The notes: generated from the sequence alone by a model not told the origin. A stretch of 64,000 nucleotides of DNA from Deefgea tanakiae (GCF_019665765.1 NZ_CP081150.1:682001-746000); one strand, 5' to 3'. Shown: positions 27,126-37,024, counted from the stretch's first letter. Numbers and translations are program-made.

Positions 27126-27688
27126 TTAGATGCGGAGGCTGCAGGCGTTAAAATTGAGGGGGTGAAAACGTCAGTCAAAAATACTTCGGTGACCAGTAAT
27201 TGATCATTGCCAGAAAAAAACACCGAACGTCGCGCCCATAGTGTGGCGGCTTGCGGACCCGCAGCCGCGACGGCTTTTTGCCACAGCGGATGGCGGCGAT
27301 TGAGTTTGCACCATGATAAATGCGAGCGGCGAATGGTCGGGTCGGCGAACAAAAGCGCCCCCAAGGGGCGGCTGCCCGAGCGGCCAAACAGATGAAAGCC
27401 GCCGCGTAAACTGCTGCGCATCGTGATGCTGTGGGCAAACACCAGCGGCTTCTCCTTAGAGCAGAGTAGAACTTCACGTGTGGCCACCCTCATTTGTCGG
27501 CGAGGTAAGTGCAAAACAGCGCGTTCATCCAAGTGCGGCGTTTGCCAGCCTTGCTGCAAAACGCGAACGTTAAATTGCGGAAAGTGGGCGATCAAGCATT
27601 GGGTTAGCGAGCCGCGCTCACTCAACCACGGGCGAAGGAATCGAGGTGCGGAAATTAATGGGGAGTGCCAAAAGGCGGTGTGCGGCAT
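27122..27688 (-). CDS. ubiC: Chorismate lyase
   Basis: 188 residues; WLSERGSLTQCLI, REVLLCSKEKPLVFAHSI and the glycine-rich LRPLG/GSRPLGALLF region match UbiC. It splits chorismate to 4-hydroxybenzoate and pyruvate, feeding the next gene ubiA. First gene of the ubiC-ubiA-membrane-protein operon. Confidence 0.93.
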   Translation of the reverse strand: MPHTAFWHSPLISAPRFLRPWLSERGSLTQCLIAHFPQFNVRVLQQGWQTPHLDERAVLHLPRRQMRVATREVLLCSKEKPLVFAHSITMRSSLRGGFHLFGRSGSRPLGALLFADPTIRRSHLSWCKLNRRHPLWQKAVAAAGPQAATLWARRSVFFSGNDQLLVTEVFLTDVFTPSILTPAASASK

Positions 27689-27871
27689 AAAAGTCAGACG
27701 AGCTAATCAATCCTACCTATTATGCCATAGCTGCAATACGACCTGCTGTGTAGTCTTTTTTGCTTCCCCCCACTTGGTTAATTTTGCATTAGTGCATTAA
27801 TTCTTGCTGAATTTACCAGTGAGTGTATATTGCTACTAATTGGTAGGTTTGTTTTTTTGGGAGTAATTTCA

Positions 27872-28744
27872 ATGCCTTATCTTTTCTTAATGATTGTTGT
27901 TTTACTTAGTGCATGTGGCGGTGGTGGCGGCGGGTCAGCTGTACCTTCATCAACAGAGACGCCTGTTATTGCTCCTACACTTCCAGCTTCCACTTTGAAT
28001 GTACGCTACGGGCCAGAGCTTCCCCAGACCGGCATATTAAAGCTACCGGCAGGGAACGGCCCACATCCTTTGGCGGTGATTATTCACGGTGGATGCTGGA
28101 ATCGTTTTATTGCATCAGCAAGCTTGATGCAGCCGATGGCTGATGCTTTGACTCGCGCAGGATGGGCAACTTTAAATTTAGAATATCGTGTTTCCAATGA
28201 TCCGGGCTATCAAGCCCCAATGACCTTCACTGATATTGCCTTGGCCATGGATTCCCTGCCGCAAATGGTGGGGAATTTGCCAGTCAATTTGAAGAGAACT
28301 GTACTTGTGGGGCATTCGGCGGGCGGACATTTGGCTTTGTGGGCCGCTGCACGCCCGAGCATTCCTGTCACGAGTGGCTTGTATAAAGCGAACCCTATTT
28401 TGCCACAAGCCGTTATAGGCCTTGCCGCGATTCCAGATTTGGTGGCTTACCAAGCTTCATTTGGATGTGGGAGTTATATTTCAAATTTGCGTGGGAATTT
28501 CAGTGATGCAGAAGTAAGCCCGCAAGCGATGCAGTCTAAAATACCAACATATTTATTTTCTGCCGTCTTTGACAACATTGTCAGCGCAAATTTTGCGGAT
28601 GCATATCAAAAGCTGCAAATGTCTCAGGGGCAGATCGCAACAGTGACCACGGTGAGCGGCGATCACTTTGTACTCATTCAATCCTATGGCATCGTTTTTG
28701 ATGAAATACTCAAGCAGATGAATGCAGTGCCTGCCGCACCTTAA
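27872..28744 (+). CDS. Alpha/beta-hydrolase lipoprotein (carboxylesterase-like)
   Basis: The ATG at 27872 has GGGAG upstream and starts a lipoprotein signal peptide (lipobox LSAC, then a GGGGGG run); a TTG-started longer form lacks support. About 290 residues. VIIHGGCW supplies the oxyanion hole, VLVGHSAGGHLALWAA the Ser nucleophile, and the C-terminal SGDHFVLI the likely catalytic His. It resembles the BD-FAE/esterase-lipase group. Outer-membrane or periplasmic esterase of unknown substrate. Confidence 0.82.
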   Translation: MPYLFLMIVVLLSACGGGGGGSAVPSSTETPVIAPTLPASTLNVRYGPELPQTGILKLPAGNGPHPLAVIIHGGCWNRFIASASLMQPMADALTRAGWATLNLEYRVSNDPGYQAPMTFTDIALAMDSLPQMVGNLPVNLKRTVLVGHSAGGHLALWAAARPSIPVTSGLYKANPILPQAVIGLAAIPDLVAYQASFGCGSYISNLRGNFSDAEVSPQAMQSKIPTYLFSAVFDNIVSANFADAYQKLQMSQGQIATVTTVSGDHFVLIQSYGIVFDEILKQMNAVPAAP

Positions 28745-29022
28745 GTTAATGCGATGTAGCCCGGATTGGTGAATGGTGACAAAGCTGTTTGCCAATCCAT
28801 ATAGGTATGCTCATACAAGCAAAATAATTTATGGCTTGTGCCAAAATACACTGATTTTTTCCGCATAGATTTGTGTGCTATCCCAGATTCAATAGTTATA
28901 CGATTTGTAAAATAATTGCATTTAAAAGCATATCGCTGAAGTCGTGAGACATATGGGCTCGCGCTTAAGGCCGTGGCACGGTAAAATGCGGCGTTTTCCC
29001 GCACACCCTTGGACAATTCGGT

Positions 29023-30597
29023 ATGGATAAAATTCTGATTCTTGATTTCGGCTCACAAGTCACGCAGCTGATTGCCCGTCGTGTGCGTGAAGCACATGTG
29101 TATTGCGAATTGCATTCGTTTGACGTGAGCATCGACTTCATCAAAGAATTTGCCCCTAAGGGCATTATCTTATCGGGCGGCCCAAACTCGGTGTACGAGT
29201 CGGACTATCAAGCCGATCCAGCTCTATTTGAACTAGGCATCCCAGTGATGGGTATTTGCTACGGCATGCAGTGGATGGCACAAAGCTTGGGCGGTAAAGT
29301 CGAAGCGGGCACCGTGCGCGAATTCGGCTTTGCTGAAATCGAAGTGAACGCCGCCAATCCATTATTCAAAGGCCTATCTGACCGCGTTCATGGCGATAAA
29401 ACTTGCCTTGAAGTGTGGATGAGCCATGGCGACAAAGTGACTGCGATGCCAGCAGGCTTTGAAGTCATCGCTAGCAACGCTTCTTGCCCAATCGCGGCAA
29501 TGGCCGACGTTCAACGTGGTTTTTACGCGGTGCAATATCACCCTGAAGTGACGCATACGCTGAAAGGCCGCGAAATGATTAATCATTTCGTGCTGGATAT
29601 TTGTGGCTCTGAACCAAGCTGGACAATGCCTAACTACATTGATCAAGCCGTGGCGAAAATCCGTGAACAAGTTGGTACTGATGAAGTGATCCTCGGTTTG
29701 TCAGGTGGTGTGGATTCATCAGTTGCTGCGGCGTTGATTCACCGCGCGATTGGCGATCAACTCACTTGCGTATTTGTTGATAACGGTTTACTGCGTCTGA
29801 ACGAAGGCAAACAAGTCATGGAAACCTTCGCCGAGCATTTGGGCGTTCGTGTGATTCACGTTGATGCGACTGCGCAATTTATGGGCCATTTGGCGGGTGT
29901 GTCTGACCCAGAAGCCAAACGCAAAATCATCGGCCGCGAATTTGTTGAAGTATTCCAAGCCGAATCAGCTAAATTGCCAAGCGCAAAATGGCTGGCGCAA
30001 GGCACGATTTATCCTGATGTGATCGAATCGGCTGGCGCAAAAACCGGCAAAGCCCACGCGATCAAGAGCCACCACAATGTGGGCGGCTTGCCAGAAACGA
30101 TGAAATTGAGCTTGCTTGAGCCATTGCGTGAATTGTTTAAAGACGAAGTACGCGAACTCGGCGTGGCGCTCGGCCTCGCGCCAGAGCTGGTTTACCGTCA
30201 CCCATTCCCAGGCCCAGGTCTTGGCGTCCGTATCCTTGGTGAAGTGAAGCAAGAATACTGCGAACTCCTCAAACGCGCCGATGCAATCTTTATCGAAGAA
30301 TTGCGCTCTGCTGTGGATGAGAAAAGCGGTAAAAACTGGTACCAACTCACCAGCCAAGCGTTTGTGGTGTTCTTGCCAGTGAAATCAGTCGGCGTAATGG
30401 GCGATGGCCGCACCTATGACTACGTGGTGGCACTTCGTGCCGTTGTGACCAGCGACTTTATGACAGCCAAATGGGCAGAGCTGCCGTATGACTTACTCGG
30501 CAAAGTCTCAAACCGCATCATCAACGAAGTACGCGGGATTAACCGCGTCGTTTACGATGTATCCGGCAAACCACCTGCGACGATTGAGTGGGAATGA
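29023..30597 (+). CDS. guaA: GMP synthase (glutamine-hydrolysing)
   Basis: 524 residues. GATase domain with [11 protein letters not shown] (Cys nucleophile) and YHPEVTHT (His/Glu); ATP-pyrophosphatase P-loop [14 protein letters not shown]-terminal dimerisation domain ending TIEWE. It converts XMP to GMP. The last codons (GAG TGG GAA TGA) form the left attachment site of the element that follows, so the final few bases before the stop are probably element-derived, while the encoded end Glu-Trp-Glu is preserved. Confidence 0.98.
   Translation: MDKILILDFGSQVTQLIARRVREAHVYCELHSFDVSIDFIKEFAPKGIILSGGPNSVYESDYQADPALFELGIPVMGICYGMQWMAQSLGGKVEAGTVREFGFAEIEVNAANPLFKGLSDRVHGDKTCLEVWMSHGDKVTAMPAGFEVIASNASCPIAAMADVQRGFYAVQYHPEVTHTLKGREMINHFVLDICGSEPSWTMPNYIDQAVAKIREQVGTDEVILGLSGGVDSSVAAALIHRAIGDQLTCVFVDNGLLRLNEGKQVMETFAEHLGVRVIHVDATAQFMGHLAGVSDPEAKRKIIGREFVEVFQAESAKLPSAKWLAQGTIYPDVIESAGAKTGKAHAIKSHHNVGGLPETMKLSLLEPLRELFKDEVRELGVALGLAPELVYRHPFPGPGLGVRILGEVKQEYCELLKRADAIFIEELRSAVDEKSGKNWYQLTSQAFVVFLPVKSVGVMGDGRTYDYVVALRAVVTSDFMTAKWAELPYDLLGKVSNRIINEVRGINRVVYDVSGKPPATIEWE
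30585..30595 (+). other. Left attachment site (attL core)
   Basis: TGAGTGGGAAT inside the last guaA codons; identical to 45276-45286. One base further the copies differ (G here, A on the right) and then both read AT. Confidence 0.75.
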
Positions 30598-30644
30598 TCC
30601 CACGTCTGGCATCGCCTAGCACCAAGTAGCAGCAAACACCCCTC

Positions 30645-30670
30645 AAGCCCGCATTCCTGCGGGCTTTTTT
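30645..30670 (+). terminator. Terminator downstream of guaA, inside the element
   Basis: AGCCCGC-ATTCCT-GCGGGCT followed by a T run. It lies to the right of attL, so it was brought by the element and now ends guaA transcription. Confidence 0.85.
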
Positions 30671-30734
30671 ACGTCTTGGCTTGGCATTGACTGGCAAGAT
30701 TTAGCACCACCAAGCATTAGTTTTTCATGGCACG

Positions 30735-30880
30735 GCTAATGGTATTCTTTTTTTCAAGGCCATGATCCACTGCCAATACCATGCCAAGTCCTATTTGTTG
30801 CTCATGGTATCAAAATCGCTGAAACCCTTTGTTTATAAGGCTTTCAGCGCATAAAAAGCAGGCTTTTTGATCATGGTATT
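30735..30880. promoter_or_regulatory. Repeated CATGGTATT sites upstream of the integrase (candidate arm sites)
   Basis: The motif occurs as TAATGGTATT (30737-30746), inverted AATACCATG (30775-30783), TCATGGTAT (30802-30810) and TCATGGTATT (30871-30880). Repeats between the core site and the integrase gene are what integrase or excisionase arm-binding sites look like. Function is inferred. Confidence 0.45.
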
Positions 30881-30904
30881 TTCAACCTTAAATTGAATGA
30901 AACC

Positions 30905-32107
30905 ATGCTCACTGATACCAAAATTCGCAGCCTCAAGCCACAAGACAAAATCTACAAGGTCAATGACCGCGACGGTCTTTATGTGGCGGTCACACCAGCA
31001 GGATCAATCTCGTTTCGTTACAACTATTCAATCAATGGCCGACAGGAAACCATCACCTTCGGACGCTATGGTGTTGGGGGGATCACATTGGCAGAAGCTC
31101 GCGAGCAGTTGGGCGAGGCGAAGAAGCTAGTTGCAGCAGGTAAGTCGCCAGCCAAAGAAAAAGCACGAAGCAAAGCCCGAGTCAAAGATGCTGAGACATT
31201 CGGTGCATGGGCGGAAAAATGGCTGCGTGGCTATCAGATGGCCGATTCCACCCGCGATATGCGCCGGGCTGTTTATGAGCGTGAGCTAAAGCCAAAGTTT
31301 GGCAATCAGAAGCTGGCAGAAATCACCCACGAGGATTTGCGGGCGTTGACTGATTCTATTGTTGAGCGTGGTGCTCCAGCTACGGCGGTGCATGTGCGCG
31401 AATTGGTTATGCAGGTGTTTAGGTGGGCAGTCGAGCGCGGACAGAAGGTAGAAAATCCAGCTGATTTAGTGCGGCCAAGCGCGATAGCGACATTTGAGCC
31501 ACGCGACCGGGCATTAACTCCCGATGAAATCGGCTTGATGTATCAATACATCGAGCGCATCGGTACAGCGCCATCTATCCGGGCTGCGGCCAAGCTGCTG
31601 TTGCTAACGATGGTGAGGAAAAGCGAACTGACGAATGCAACGTGGAGTGAGATTAATTTTAGTGAAGCGCTTTGGACGATTCCCAAAGAGAGAATGAAAC
31701 GGCGCAACCCGCATCTGGTTTTTTTGCCCCGGCAGGCATTGGATATTTTCATTGCACTGAAAATTTTCGCTGGTGGCTCTGATTATATTCTGCCATCGCG
31801 TTATGACTCAGATTCACCAATGAGTAGCGCAACACTGAATCAGGTGCTAACGCTGACGTATAAACTGGCGCAGAAGGAGGGCAAGCCGCTTGCCAAATTC
31901 GGCCCGCATGATCTGCGGAGAACCGCCAGTACCCTGTTGCATGAAGCGGGGTACAACACGGACTGGATCGAGAAAGCGCTAGCGCATGAACAGCGAGGTG
32001 TGAGAGCGGTTTACAACAAGGCCGAGTACCGGGAACAGCGCACGGCCATGTTGCAGGATTGGGCGAACATGATTGACGAGTGGACGATTAAGCGGCCACA
32101 ACTATAG
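30905..32107 (+). CDS. Tyrosine integrase, P4 type (DUF4102 N-terminus)
   Basis: I take the ATG at 30905 (MLTDTKIRSLKP, the usual family start); a TTG four codons earlier also fits. 400 residues: N-terminal DUF4102 arm-binding domain (1-90), SAM-like core-binding domain (95-180), catalytic domain with Arg238 (TMVRKSEL), His335-x-x-Arg338 (HDLRRT), His361 and Tyr370 (VRAVYNKAEY). It should catalyse integration at the guaA core site. Its 3' end overlaps the convergent alpA-like gene by 20 nt. Confidence 0.95.
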   Translation: MLTDTKIRSLKPQDKIYKVNDRDGLYVAVTPAGSISFRYNYSINGRQETITFGRYGVGGITLAEAREQLGEAKKLVAAGKSPAKEKARSKARVKDAETFGAWAEKWLRGYQMADSTRDMRRAVYERELKPKFGNQKLAEITHEDLRALTDSIVERGAPATAVHVRELVMQVFRWAVERGQKVENPADLVRPSAIATFEPRDRALTPDEIGLMYQYIERIGTAPSIRAAAKLLLLTMVRKSELTNATWSEINFSEALWTIPKERMKRRNPHLVFLPRQALDIFIALKIFAGGSDYILPSRYDSDSPMSSATLNQVLTLTYKLAQKEGKPLAKFGPHDLRRTASTLLHEAGYNTDWIEKALAHEQRGVRAVYNKAEYREQRTAMLQDWANMIDEWTIKRPQL

Positions 32108-32318
32108 GAACAAAGCACGGGCGCAGAGGATGAGCGCCCGATAATTTACGCTCTGCGATCCAGCTTTCGATCTCGGCCAAATCCCATGCCACATTCCGGC
32201 TGGTGAGCGCTATACGGCGTGGAAATTCCCCACGCTGTTCCATGTTAAAAATCGTGCGCTCGGATAGTGGAATAATTTCCAGTAGCCGCTTGCGGTTGAT
32301 GAGTTTATTTATTGCCAT
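32088..32318 (-). CDS. AlpA family phage regulator / excisionase-like
   Basis: 76 residues: LINRKRLLEIIPLSERTIFNMEQRGEFPRRIALTSRNVAWDLAEIESWIAERK is a winged MerR-like HTH typical of AlpA proteins, which control integrase expression or act as excisionases. Position next to the integrase supports that role. Confidence 0.85.
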   Translation of the reverse strand: MAINKLINRKRLLEIIPLSERTIFNMEQRGEFPRRIALTSRNVAWDLAEIESWIAERKLSGAHPLRPCFVPIVVAA

Positions 32319-32333
32319 TATTGTTTCCCTATC

Positions 32334-32561
32334 TTAAAAGTAATCCAGTCCGTAGCCACATTCATCACACTCAGACGCCGCATCGCCAAATTTCAGCGTG
32401 GTGTCTGGTGGCTCAATCCAAATTCCTTTTTCACCGCAATCAGGGCAGATCAGTACAACTTTTTTCATTGGCCGTCCGTCACGAAACGGCGGTACATCAA
32501 GTGCATCCATTGCCGGAGAGCCAAAGGGAACGTCAAATTCTTCGATATGATCCATCGCCAT
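32334..32561 (-). CDS. Small zinc-ribbon protein
   Basis: 75 residues with two Cys-x-x-Cys knuckles (ICPDCGEKG and ECDECGYG) in the C-terminal half, suggesting a zinc ribbon. The N-terminal part is acidic. Between the alpA-like gene (15 nt) and the small membrane protein gene (6 nt), co-directional with the phage genes. Function unknown. Confidence 0.65.
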   Translation of the reverse strand: MAMDHIEEFDVPFGSPAMDALDVPPFRDGRPMKKVVLICPDCGEKGIWIEPPDTTLKFGDAASECDECGYGLDYF

Positions 32562-32567
32562 TTCGTA

Positions 32568-32789
32568 TTACTCCGAGTCAATATTGCGAACATTCAATTC
32601 ATTGATGACAAGCTGTGCAATCAGGTACAAGCCTCCACACAGAACAAAAATCCACGGCATTGCGGACCATGAAATTGAAATGCTCAATAGCTGGCAGGCC
32701 ATCGCATACAGAGCTACACCGCTCAATCCGCCAAGCGATCCATCAAACAAAAACCAGCGGTGAAATTGCGAAATTGTCATTTTATTCAT
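32568..32789 (-). CDS. Small membrane protein of the prophage
   Basis: The start at 32789 has GGAG upstream. 73 residues with two hydrophobic segments (GGLSGVALYAMACQLLSISI and MPWIFVLCGGLYLIAQLVI). No family recognised. Located between the secretin gene and the zinc-ribbon gene; may be a minor phage or accessory protein. Confidence 0.6.
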   Translation of the reverse strand: MNKMTISQFHRWFLFDGSLGGLSGVALYAMACQLLSISISWSAMPWIFVLCGGLYLIAQLVINELNVRNIDSE

Positions 32790-32817
32790 GGTGTATTTCT
32801 CCTCTAAATAGTCGGTT

Positions 32818-34065
32818 TCAAACTCGATCAACTTGTAGCAGCACAAGAATTTCGGTTTGGTTCAGGTCTTTGCCTTCGCCAAGTGGCAGGCTAAAAAATG
32901 GCAGGTGTGATTTTTCGGTAGTGGATTTGGCGCTGGTTAAGCCGCCGATCACATACACTTCACCGGACTTGGCCAGCAGGTTTGTTTTGATTTCGCGCTT
33001 AATCAGCGTGGGCGATGCACTAACGCCAGTTTTGGTTGCCGCAAAGTTTGAGATTTGCTGGGTAATTGCCAAATCAACAATTTCATCGCGGATATTCGGC
33101 GCAACATCGAGAATGACCCCTGATGATTTGTATTCAACGGATTGAATGGGGTTGCCGTTCTTATCTAGCACGGCAGCGCCTAGCACAGGCACATCATCGC
33201 CTGACATAAAGCGTGCCGCCGCAGCGTCTTTCACACGCACATGTGGCCGCGAAATGACTTTGAAGCGGGTATCGGTTGATACCAGTGATGCCACTAAATC
33301 CAAGCTGCCCGTTGCTAGTGTCATGACATTGCCAGTGGCCGCTGCAGGCGACATACCCAGCGATACTCTCAGCTTGCCATCAAACAACTTGAGCAATGCA
33401 CCTACGCCCCATGAGTCGGTGTCTGTCGTCGAGAACTCATAAACCACCGCTGAAATCTGCACCTGTGCTTCTGGCAAATCGATTTGCTGGATCAGGCCGC
33501 GCAATTGGCTGACTTCTTGTGCGGGGCCGCTAAAGATTAATAGATCGTGATGCTTATTGATTTGCGAATAAGCCGAGCTGCCACCGTCCTGAATTGGTGC
33601 TTGACCCGGTATGGCCGTAGTTGATGCTTGCACTGCTCGCTGAAAGGTAAATCGACCTTTCTGAAAAAGACTGGATAACAAGTCAGAAAAATAAGTGATG
33701 TCGCGAAATTTTGGGCGATACACAAATATTTCATTCGGTTCAGCAGGAGTGGCCGCTTTAGTGCTCAAGCGCAAATAATCCGTGCCATTCTGAGTTTCGA
33801 CCCCAAGACCAGACATGGCCAACACACTGAGGAACAAGGCGCGGTATTGTTTCGGTTCTTTCGCATCAAACGAGACCGTCACTTTGTCGGCAATTTGCTG
33901 CGCTTTGGGATCAATGACGAAATTCTTGTGTTCAATTTCGGTGTAATACAGCTTGGCCAACTCAAGGACTGGCAGCGCATCAAAGAACAGGCGTGACTTA
34001 GGCGGCTGATCTGTAGCCAGCGCCATTGATGTGAAAAACAGTAAAATCAATGCAAGGCGTTTCAT
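32818..34065 (-). CDS. Secretin (pIV-like, type II/III secretion family)
   Basis: 415 residues: signal peptide (LALILLFFTSMALA), N-domains, and a secretin C-domain with VISRPHVRVKDAAAARFMSGDDVPV, the SSGVILDVAPNI strand and GEVYVIGGLTSAK, the secretin signature. It should form the outer-membrane pore for filamentous phage export. Many inoviruses borrow host secretins; this one carries its own. Its ATG overlaps the Zot gene stop by 4 nt. Confidence 0.92.
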   Translation of the reverse strand: MKRLALILLFFTSMALATDQPPKSRLFFDALPVLELAKLYYTEIEHKNFVIDPKAQQIADKVTVSFDAKEPKQYRALFLSVLAMSGLGVETQNGTDYLRLSTKAATPAEPNEIFVYRPKFRDITYFSDLLSSLFQKGRFTFQRAVQASTTAIPGQAPIQDGGSSAYSQINKHHDLLIFSGPAQEVSQLRGLIQQIDLPEAQVQISAVVYEFSTTDTDSWGVGALLKLFDGKLRVSLGMSPAAATGNVMTLATGSLDLVASLVSTDTRFKVISRPHVRVKDAAAARFMSGDDVPVLGAAVLDKNGNPIQSVEYKSSGVILDVAPNIRDEIVDLAITQQISNFAATKTGVSASPTLIKREIKTNLLAKSGEVYVIGGLTSAKSTTEKSHLPFFSLPLGEGKDLNQTEILVLLQVDRV

Positions 34066-35141
34066 TGCTTGGACTCCGTGGCAATCGGCAATGCCGCGCC
34101 AAATGGCGTTGTTTCAAGTTCGCTCCCCGACCAAAAGGCAACCATTTCACCATCGACATAGCCCGATGTAGTCAGGCCATCAATGGCAAAGCTGGTCGCT
34201 TTTATCATCCGAAAATGTTTCCCATCGTGCAGGCTGACCAGCAACGTGCCATCTGGCTTTTGCAAATATCCGTTCAAGCGCCAGCGTGACATACCTTCGG
34301 GCTGACTTTGCGCTTTACCGCCGCTGTTTTGATTTTGCTGAGTCGCAGTAGGCAATGCCTTCGCTGAGTCCTTCGCCCCCGGTGTTACAGGTTCCGGGTG
34401 AAAGAATTTCCACATGTTGTAAAAGCCAACGGCGAAAACAATGATCGTGCCGATGACCAAAGCCCACAGACGCCAATCTTTGAGCAGGTTTTGGCGATCA
34501 TCAATTTGATGTTCTTTCCCTGTTCCTCCGGTGTATGACGAATACAGCGGAAAAATGGCTTTGTCGTATTTTTTGGGGAAGGTGTTCACCCGGGTTTTAG
34601 CGTTGAGCTTGTAACCCTCATAGACCTCGACTCGGTAGGCTTTGCTCAAGCCGAGTGATTTGAGCTTGACGGTTCGAAAGGTCATTTCAACGACAACGCG
34701 CAAAATGCGATGCAGGTCGGTAATGTCTTGAACCATCAGCACCAAGTCACAGCAAACCTTGGTGACCGGGCTGACGTAATGCCGATGCTCGCGGAAAAAT
34801 ATCTTATGCTCTTGGGCGATCTTGCAATCGCAGCCCCAAAAGCGCCAAGCCTCGTCAATACAAACTAAATCGCCCGGCTGCACCGTCGTTTCGGCCTCTG
34901 TTCCGTGGCAGAAAAATTCCGGGCTTGATACCGTGTCATTCGAAACGTGAACAACATGGCCCAGTTTTTCCAGTTCATCGCCGTGCTTGTCATGCAGGTA
35001 AGCGCGGATTGCATCGCTATCAATATCGGCCACGTTGGTAATCACGCGCCGACCTCGGCGAACAGCCTCAAGAATAACGCTACTCACGCATTCATAAGAT
35101 TTACCCGACCCCATTAGGCCAGTGTATGCATTAATTGGCAT
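34062..35141 (-). CDS. Zot-domain (pI-like) phage assembly ATPase
   Basis: 359 residues: Walker A GLMGSGKSYE at residues ~9-16, Walker B DLVCIDEAWRFW near 93-100, and one TM helix (LWALVIGTIIVFAVGF) near 235, after which the chain is periplasmic. This is the inovirus hallmark pI/Zot protein that drives virion extrusion through the inner membrane. The Zot name does not imply toxicity here. Three nt separate it from the upstream DUF2523 gene. Confidence 0.94.
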   Translation of the reverse strand: MPINAYTGLMGSGKSYECVSSVILEAVRRGRRVITNVADIDSDAIRAYLHDKHGDELEKLGHVVHVSNDTVSSPEFFCHGTEAETTVQPGDLVCIDEAWRFWGCDCKIAQEHKIFFREHRHYVSPVTKVCCDLVLMVQDITDLHRILRVVVEMTFRTVKLKSLGLSKAYRVEVYEGYKLNAKTRVNTFPKKYDKAIFPLYSSYTGGTGKEHQIDDRQNLLKDWRLWALVIGTIIVFAVGFYNMWKFFHPEPVTPGAKDSAKALPTATQQNQNSGGKAQSQPEGMSRWRLNGYLQKPDGTLLVSLHDGKHFRMIKATSFAIDGLTTSGYVDGEMVAFWSGSELETTPFGAALPIATESKQ

Positions 35142-35144
35142 GGC

Positions 35145-35432
35145 TTACCCAATGACCGGAATACGACGAATTAGAAAGCGAGTGACATAGGCAGCGATCA
35201 CCATCTGAATGCCAGCGGCAATTTCAAACGCATCCAGATACCACCACACTGTTGGCGCTACACCGCCAAATGCAGAATTCAGCCCATCAACACCGGGTAG
35301 CAAATCAATCAAGTTTTCGGCCATCAGTTGCACCAGATAAAACACCGCGAACGCGACGACGAACTTCACAATCAGCGTGCGAAAAACCCAACCAATCACG
35401 GCATTGAATGCCGAAAGCAAAATACCAAACAT
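35145..35432 (-). CDS. DUF2523 family minor coat protein (pVI-like)
   Basis: 95 residues, three hydrophobic segments and the FEIAAGIQMVIAAYVTRFLIRRIP end typical of DUF2523 proteins, which lie between the adhesin and Zot genes in many filamentous phages and are thought to be virion end proteins. Confidence 0.85.
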   Translation of the reverse strand: MFGILLSAFNAVIGWVFRTLIVKFVVAFAVFYLVQLMAENLIDLLPGVDGLNSAFGGVAPTVWWYLDAFEIAAGIQMVIAAYVTRFLIRRIPVIG

Positions 35433-35440
35433 GATTTACC

Positions 35441-36898
35441 TCATGCCGCCAAGACGATGAAAAGAGCAGCCAAAGCCCACATCAACAGTGCTGCCGATGA
35501 CATCACTTCTTTGTGCTGCTCGAACAGTTGGCAGTGCGCGTCAAATGCACCTGAAAATGGGTGGCCCATCAGCGAAAAATTGAACTCGCCAGTCGGGCAT
35601 TGAGCGCTATGACTCGGTACTTGAAATCCTTTTAATGGCTCAAGTGCATCATTGATTGGCGCAAAAATTTCTTTGCCTGTGGGCGTTTGTTCCAGTTCTG
35701 GTGATCCGATGACTGGATCAGGCCCCAAATCAATTTTTGTTGCACCCGCAGGCGGATTAATGGGCTGCGTGCCGGGATTCGTTACGGCTGTCACGGGTGG
35801 AATCGGTAGTTGCGGTGTTGATTTAGGATTAATCGCTGGCGATACAAAATCGCGCACTTTTGGATATGAATTGGGGTTCTTTACGCGCCAGTCTTCAACA
35901 TCACCTTCGGTAATCGGATCCGCTGCGTCATAAGGCAAACCACGATAATCAGGTTGTAATGCCGCATTACGCCAAAGCGCATTGGCTGCTGCCGCCAACT
36001 GCTGCGGATGAACTTGAGTGTCTAATGCAGCTTCCGGCAATCTGCTGATTGCGTCAGCCGGGGTGAGTCCTGTGCCAGTACCGGGAATTGCAGGGAGAGG
36101 TTTAAAATCATAAGCAACACATTCTTTATCACGTAACCACTTTCCCTTTGGACAAGCGGTGTGCGCGGGAGGGCTAGCAACGTACTCGACGGTCAAGCTA
36201 GATGCTGTCGTTAATTCATCACCCGTTTGGCTTGGCTGGCGATACACGGCATTAAAGGCGCATTTGTAGATGATGTTGCTTGTTTTGGTGCAAGAGACAT
36301 CGCGGTAACCTTTGTATGCAGCGTTATTTTCTGGTGAAAACCGAATTGAAATTGCTTGTTGGCCAACGGCTTCTGGATCAGCACCAATGACCGCAGGACC
36401 GACTTGCGTATATGCGCGCCAGTATGGGCCATTCAAGGGCAAGCCTGTTGAATTGTCGATTGGCACAAACTCAGTCATTGAACCAACTTCAATCGTGCCA
36501 TCAGGTTTCCAAAACCATGAAATAACTTTGTCGATTAAAAATGGGAGTGCAACGCTAGCAACCACTGAAATTCCTGCTGCAGCCAAAATCACAGGCCATG
36601 TTGCCCCGGCAACAACCCCGCCAGCAATGGTCACTACTGCTGCACTTACACCATTCACTGTTGCGCCATAACGCGGATCATTAGCGGCCACATAGTTGTA
36701 ATTTGGATCGTTCGCTGCACGCCCCGGGGTGATACGCTTGGCCGCTTTTTGAGCGACCAACTCACCAACTGCCCGCCCCATATTGGGGTTATATGCAGGA
36801 ACGGCAGCAGCCATAACCCGGATGCTCAATATCAGTAGCAATAAAACCAGCGTCAAATTCTTCACGATTGAAATCCACGGATAAAAGACCAGCCGCAT
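35441..36898 (-). CDS. TspB-like phage attachment protein (pIII position)
   Basis: The ATG at 36898 starts a signal peptide (LTLVLLLLILSIRVMAA); an in-frame ATG at 36931 exists. About 485 residues: N-terminal region with a glycine/alanine-rich hydrophobic stretch (about 100-130), a Cys-bearing domain (SCTKTSN, YKCAFN, HTACPKGKWLRDKECVAYDF), a Pro-rich linker, and a C-terminal membrane anchor (ALLMWALAALFIVLAA). Position and layout match pIII/TspB of Neisseria-type filamentous phages, which bind the host pilus or surface ligand. Confidence 0.82.
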   Translation of the reverse strand: MRLVFYPWISIVKNLTLVLLLLILSIRVMAAAVPAYNPNMGRAVGELVAQKAAKRITPGRAANDPNYNYVAANDPRYGATVNGVSAAVVTIAGGVVAGATWPVILAAAGISVVASVALPFLIDKVISWFWKPDGTIEVGSMTEFVPIDNSTGLPLNGPYWRAYTQVGPAVIGADPEAVGQQAISIRFSPENNAAYKGYRDVSCTKTSNIIYKCAFNAVYRQPSQTGDELTTASSLTVEYVASPPAHTACPKGKWLRDKECVAYDFKPLPAIPGTGTGLTPADAISRLPEAALDTQVHPQQLAAAANALWRNAALQPDYRGLPYDAADPITEGDVEDWRVKNPNSYPKVRDFVSPAINPKSTPQLPIPPVTAVTNPGTQPINPPAGATKIDLGPDPVIGSPELEQTPTGKEIFAPINDALEPLKGFQVPSHSAQCPTGEFNFSLMGHPFSGAFDAHCQLFEQHKEVMSSAALLMWALAALFIVLAA

Positions 36899-36977
36899 AA
36901 CGCACCAAGACAAAACATTGCTAGATACCAAAACTCTGCAGCCATAACGCCCCCAATTAGTCCAACCCGCTTTCTAT

Positions 36978-37024
36978 TGGGAAAATGACTTCTCCCAAGA
37001 GGAAACGGGCGGGAAAACCCGCCC
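36978..37024 (-). terminator. Hairpins after the major coat gene (partial terminator)
   Basis: GGGCGGG-AAAA-CCCGCCC (37007-37024) and TTGGGA...TCTCCCAA (36978-36999) follow the coat protein stop on the minus strand. There is no strong T tract. Such a leaky terminator is typical after the highly expressed coat gene of filamentous phages. Confidence 0.6.

Noticed and set aside
30598-30904. tRNA gene as integrase target
   Set aside because: No cloverleaf is present; the direct repeat shows the guaA 3' end is the target.
34062-35141. Zot gene read as an enterotoxin
   Set aside because: The Zot domain here is the ATPase of filamentous phage assembly; nothing indicates toxin activity.
37007-37024. 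Strong terminator after the coat gene
   Set aside because: The hairpin is perfect but lacks a T tract, so I list it only as a partial terminator.
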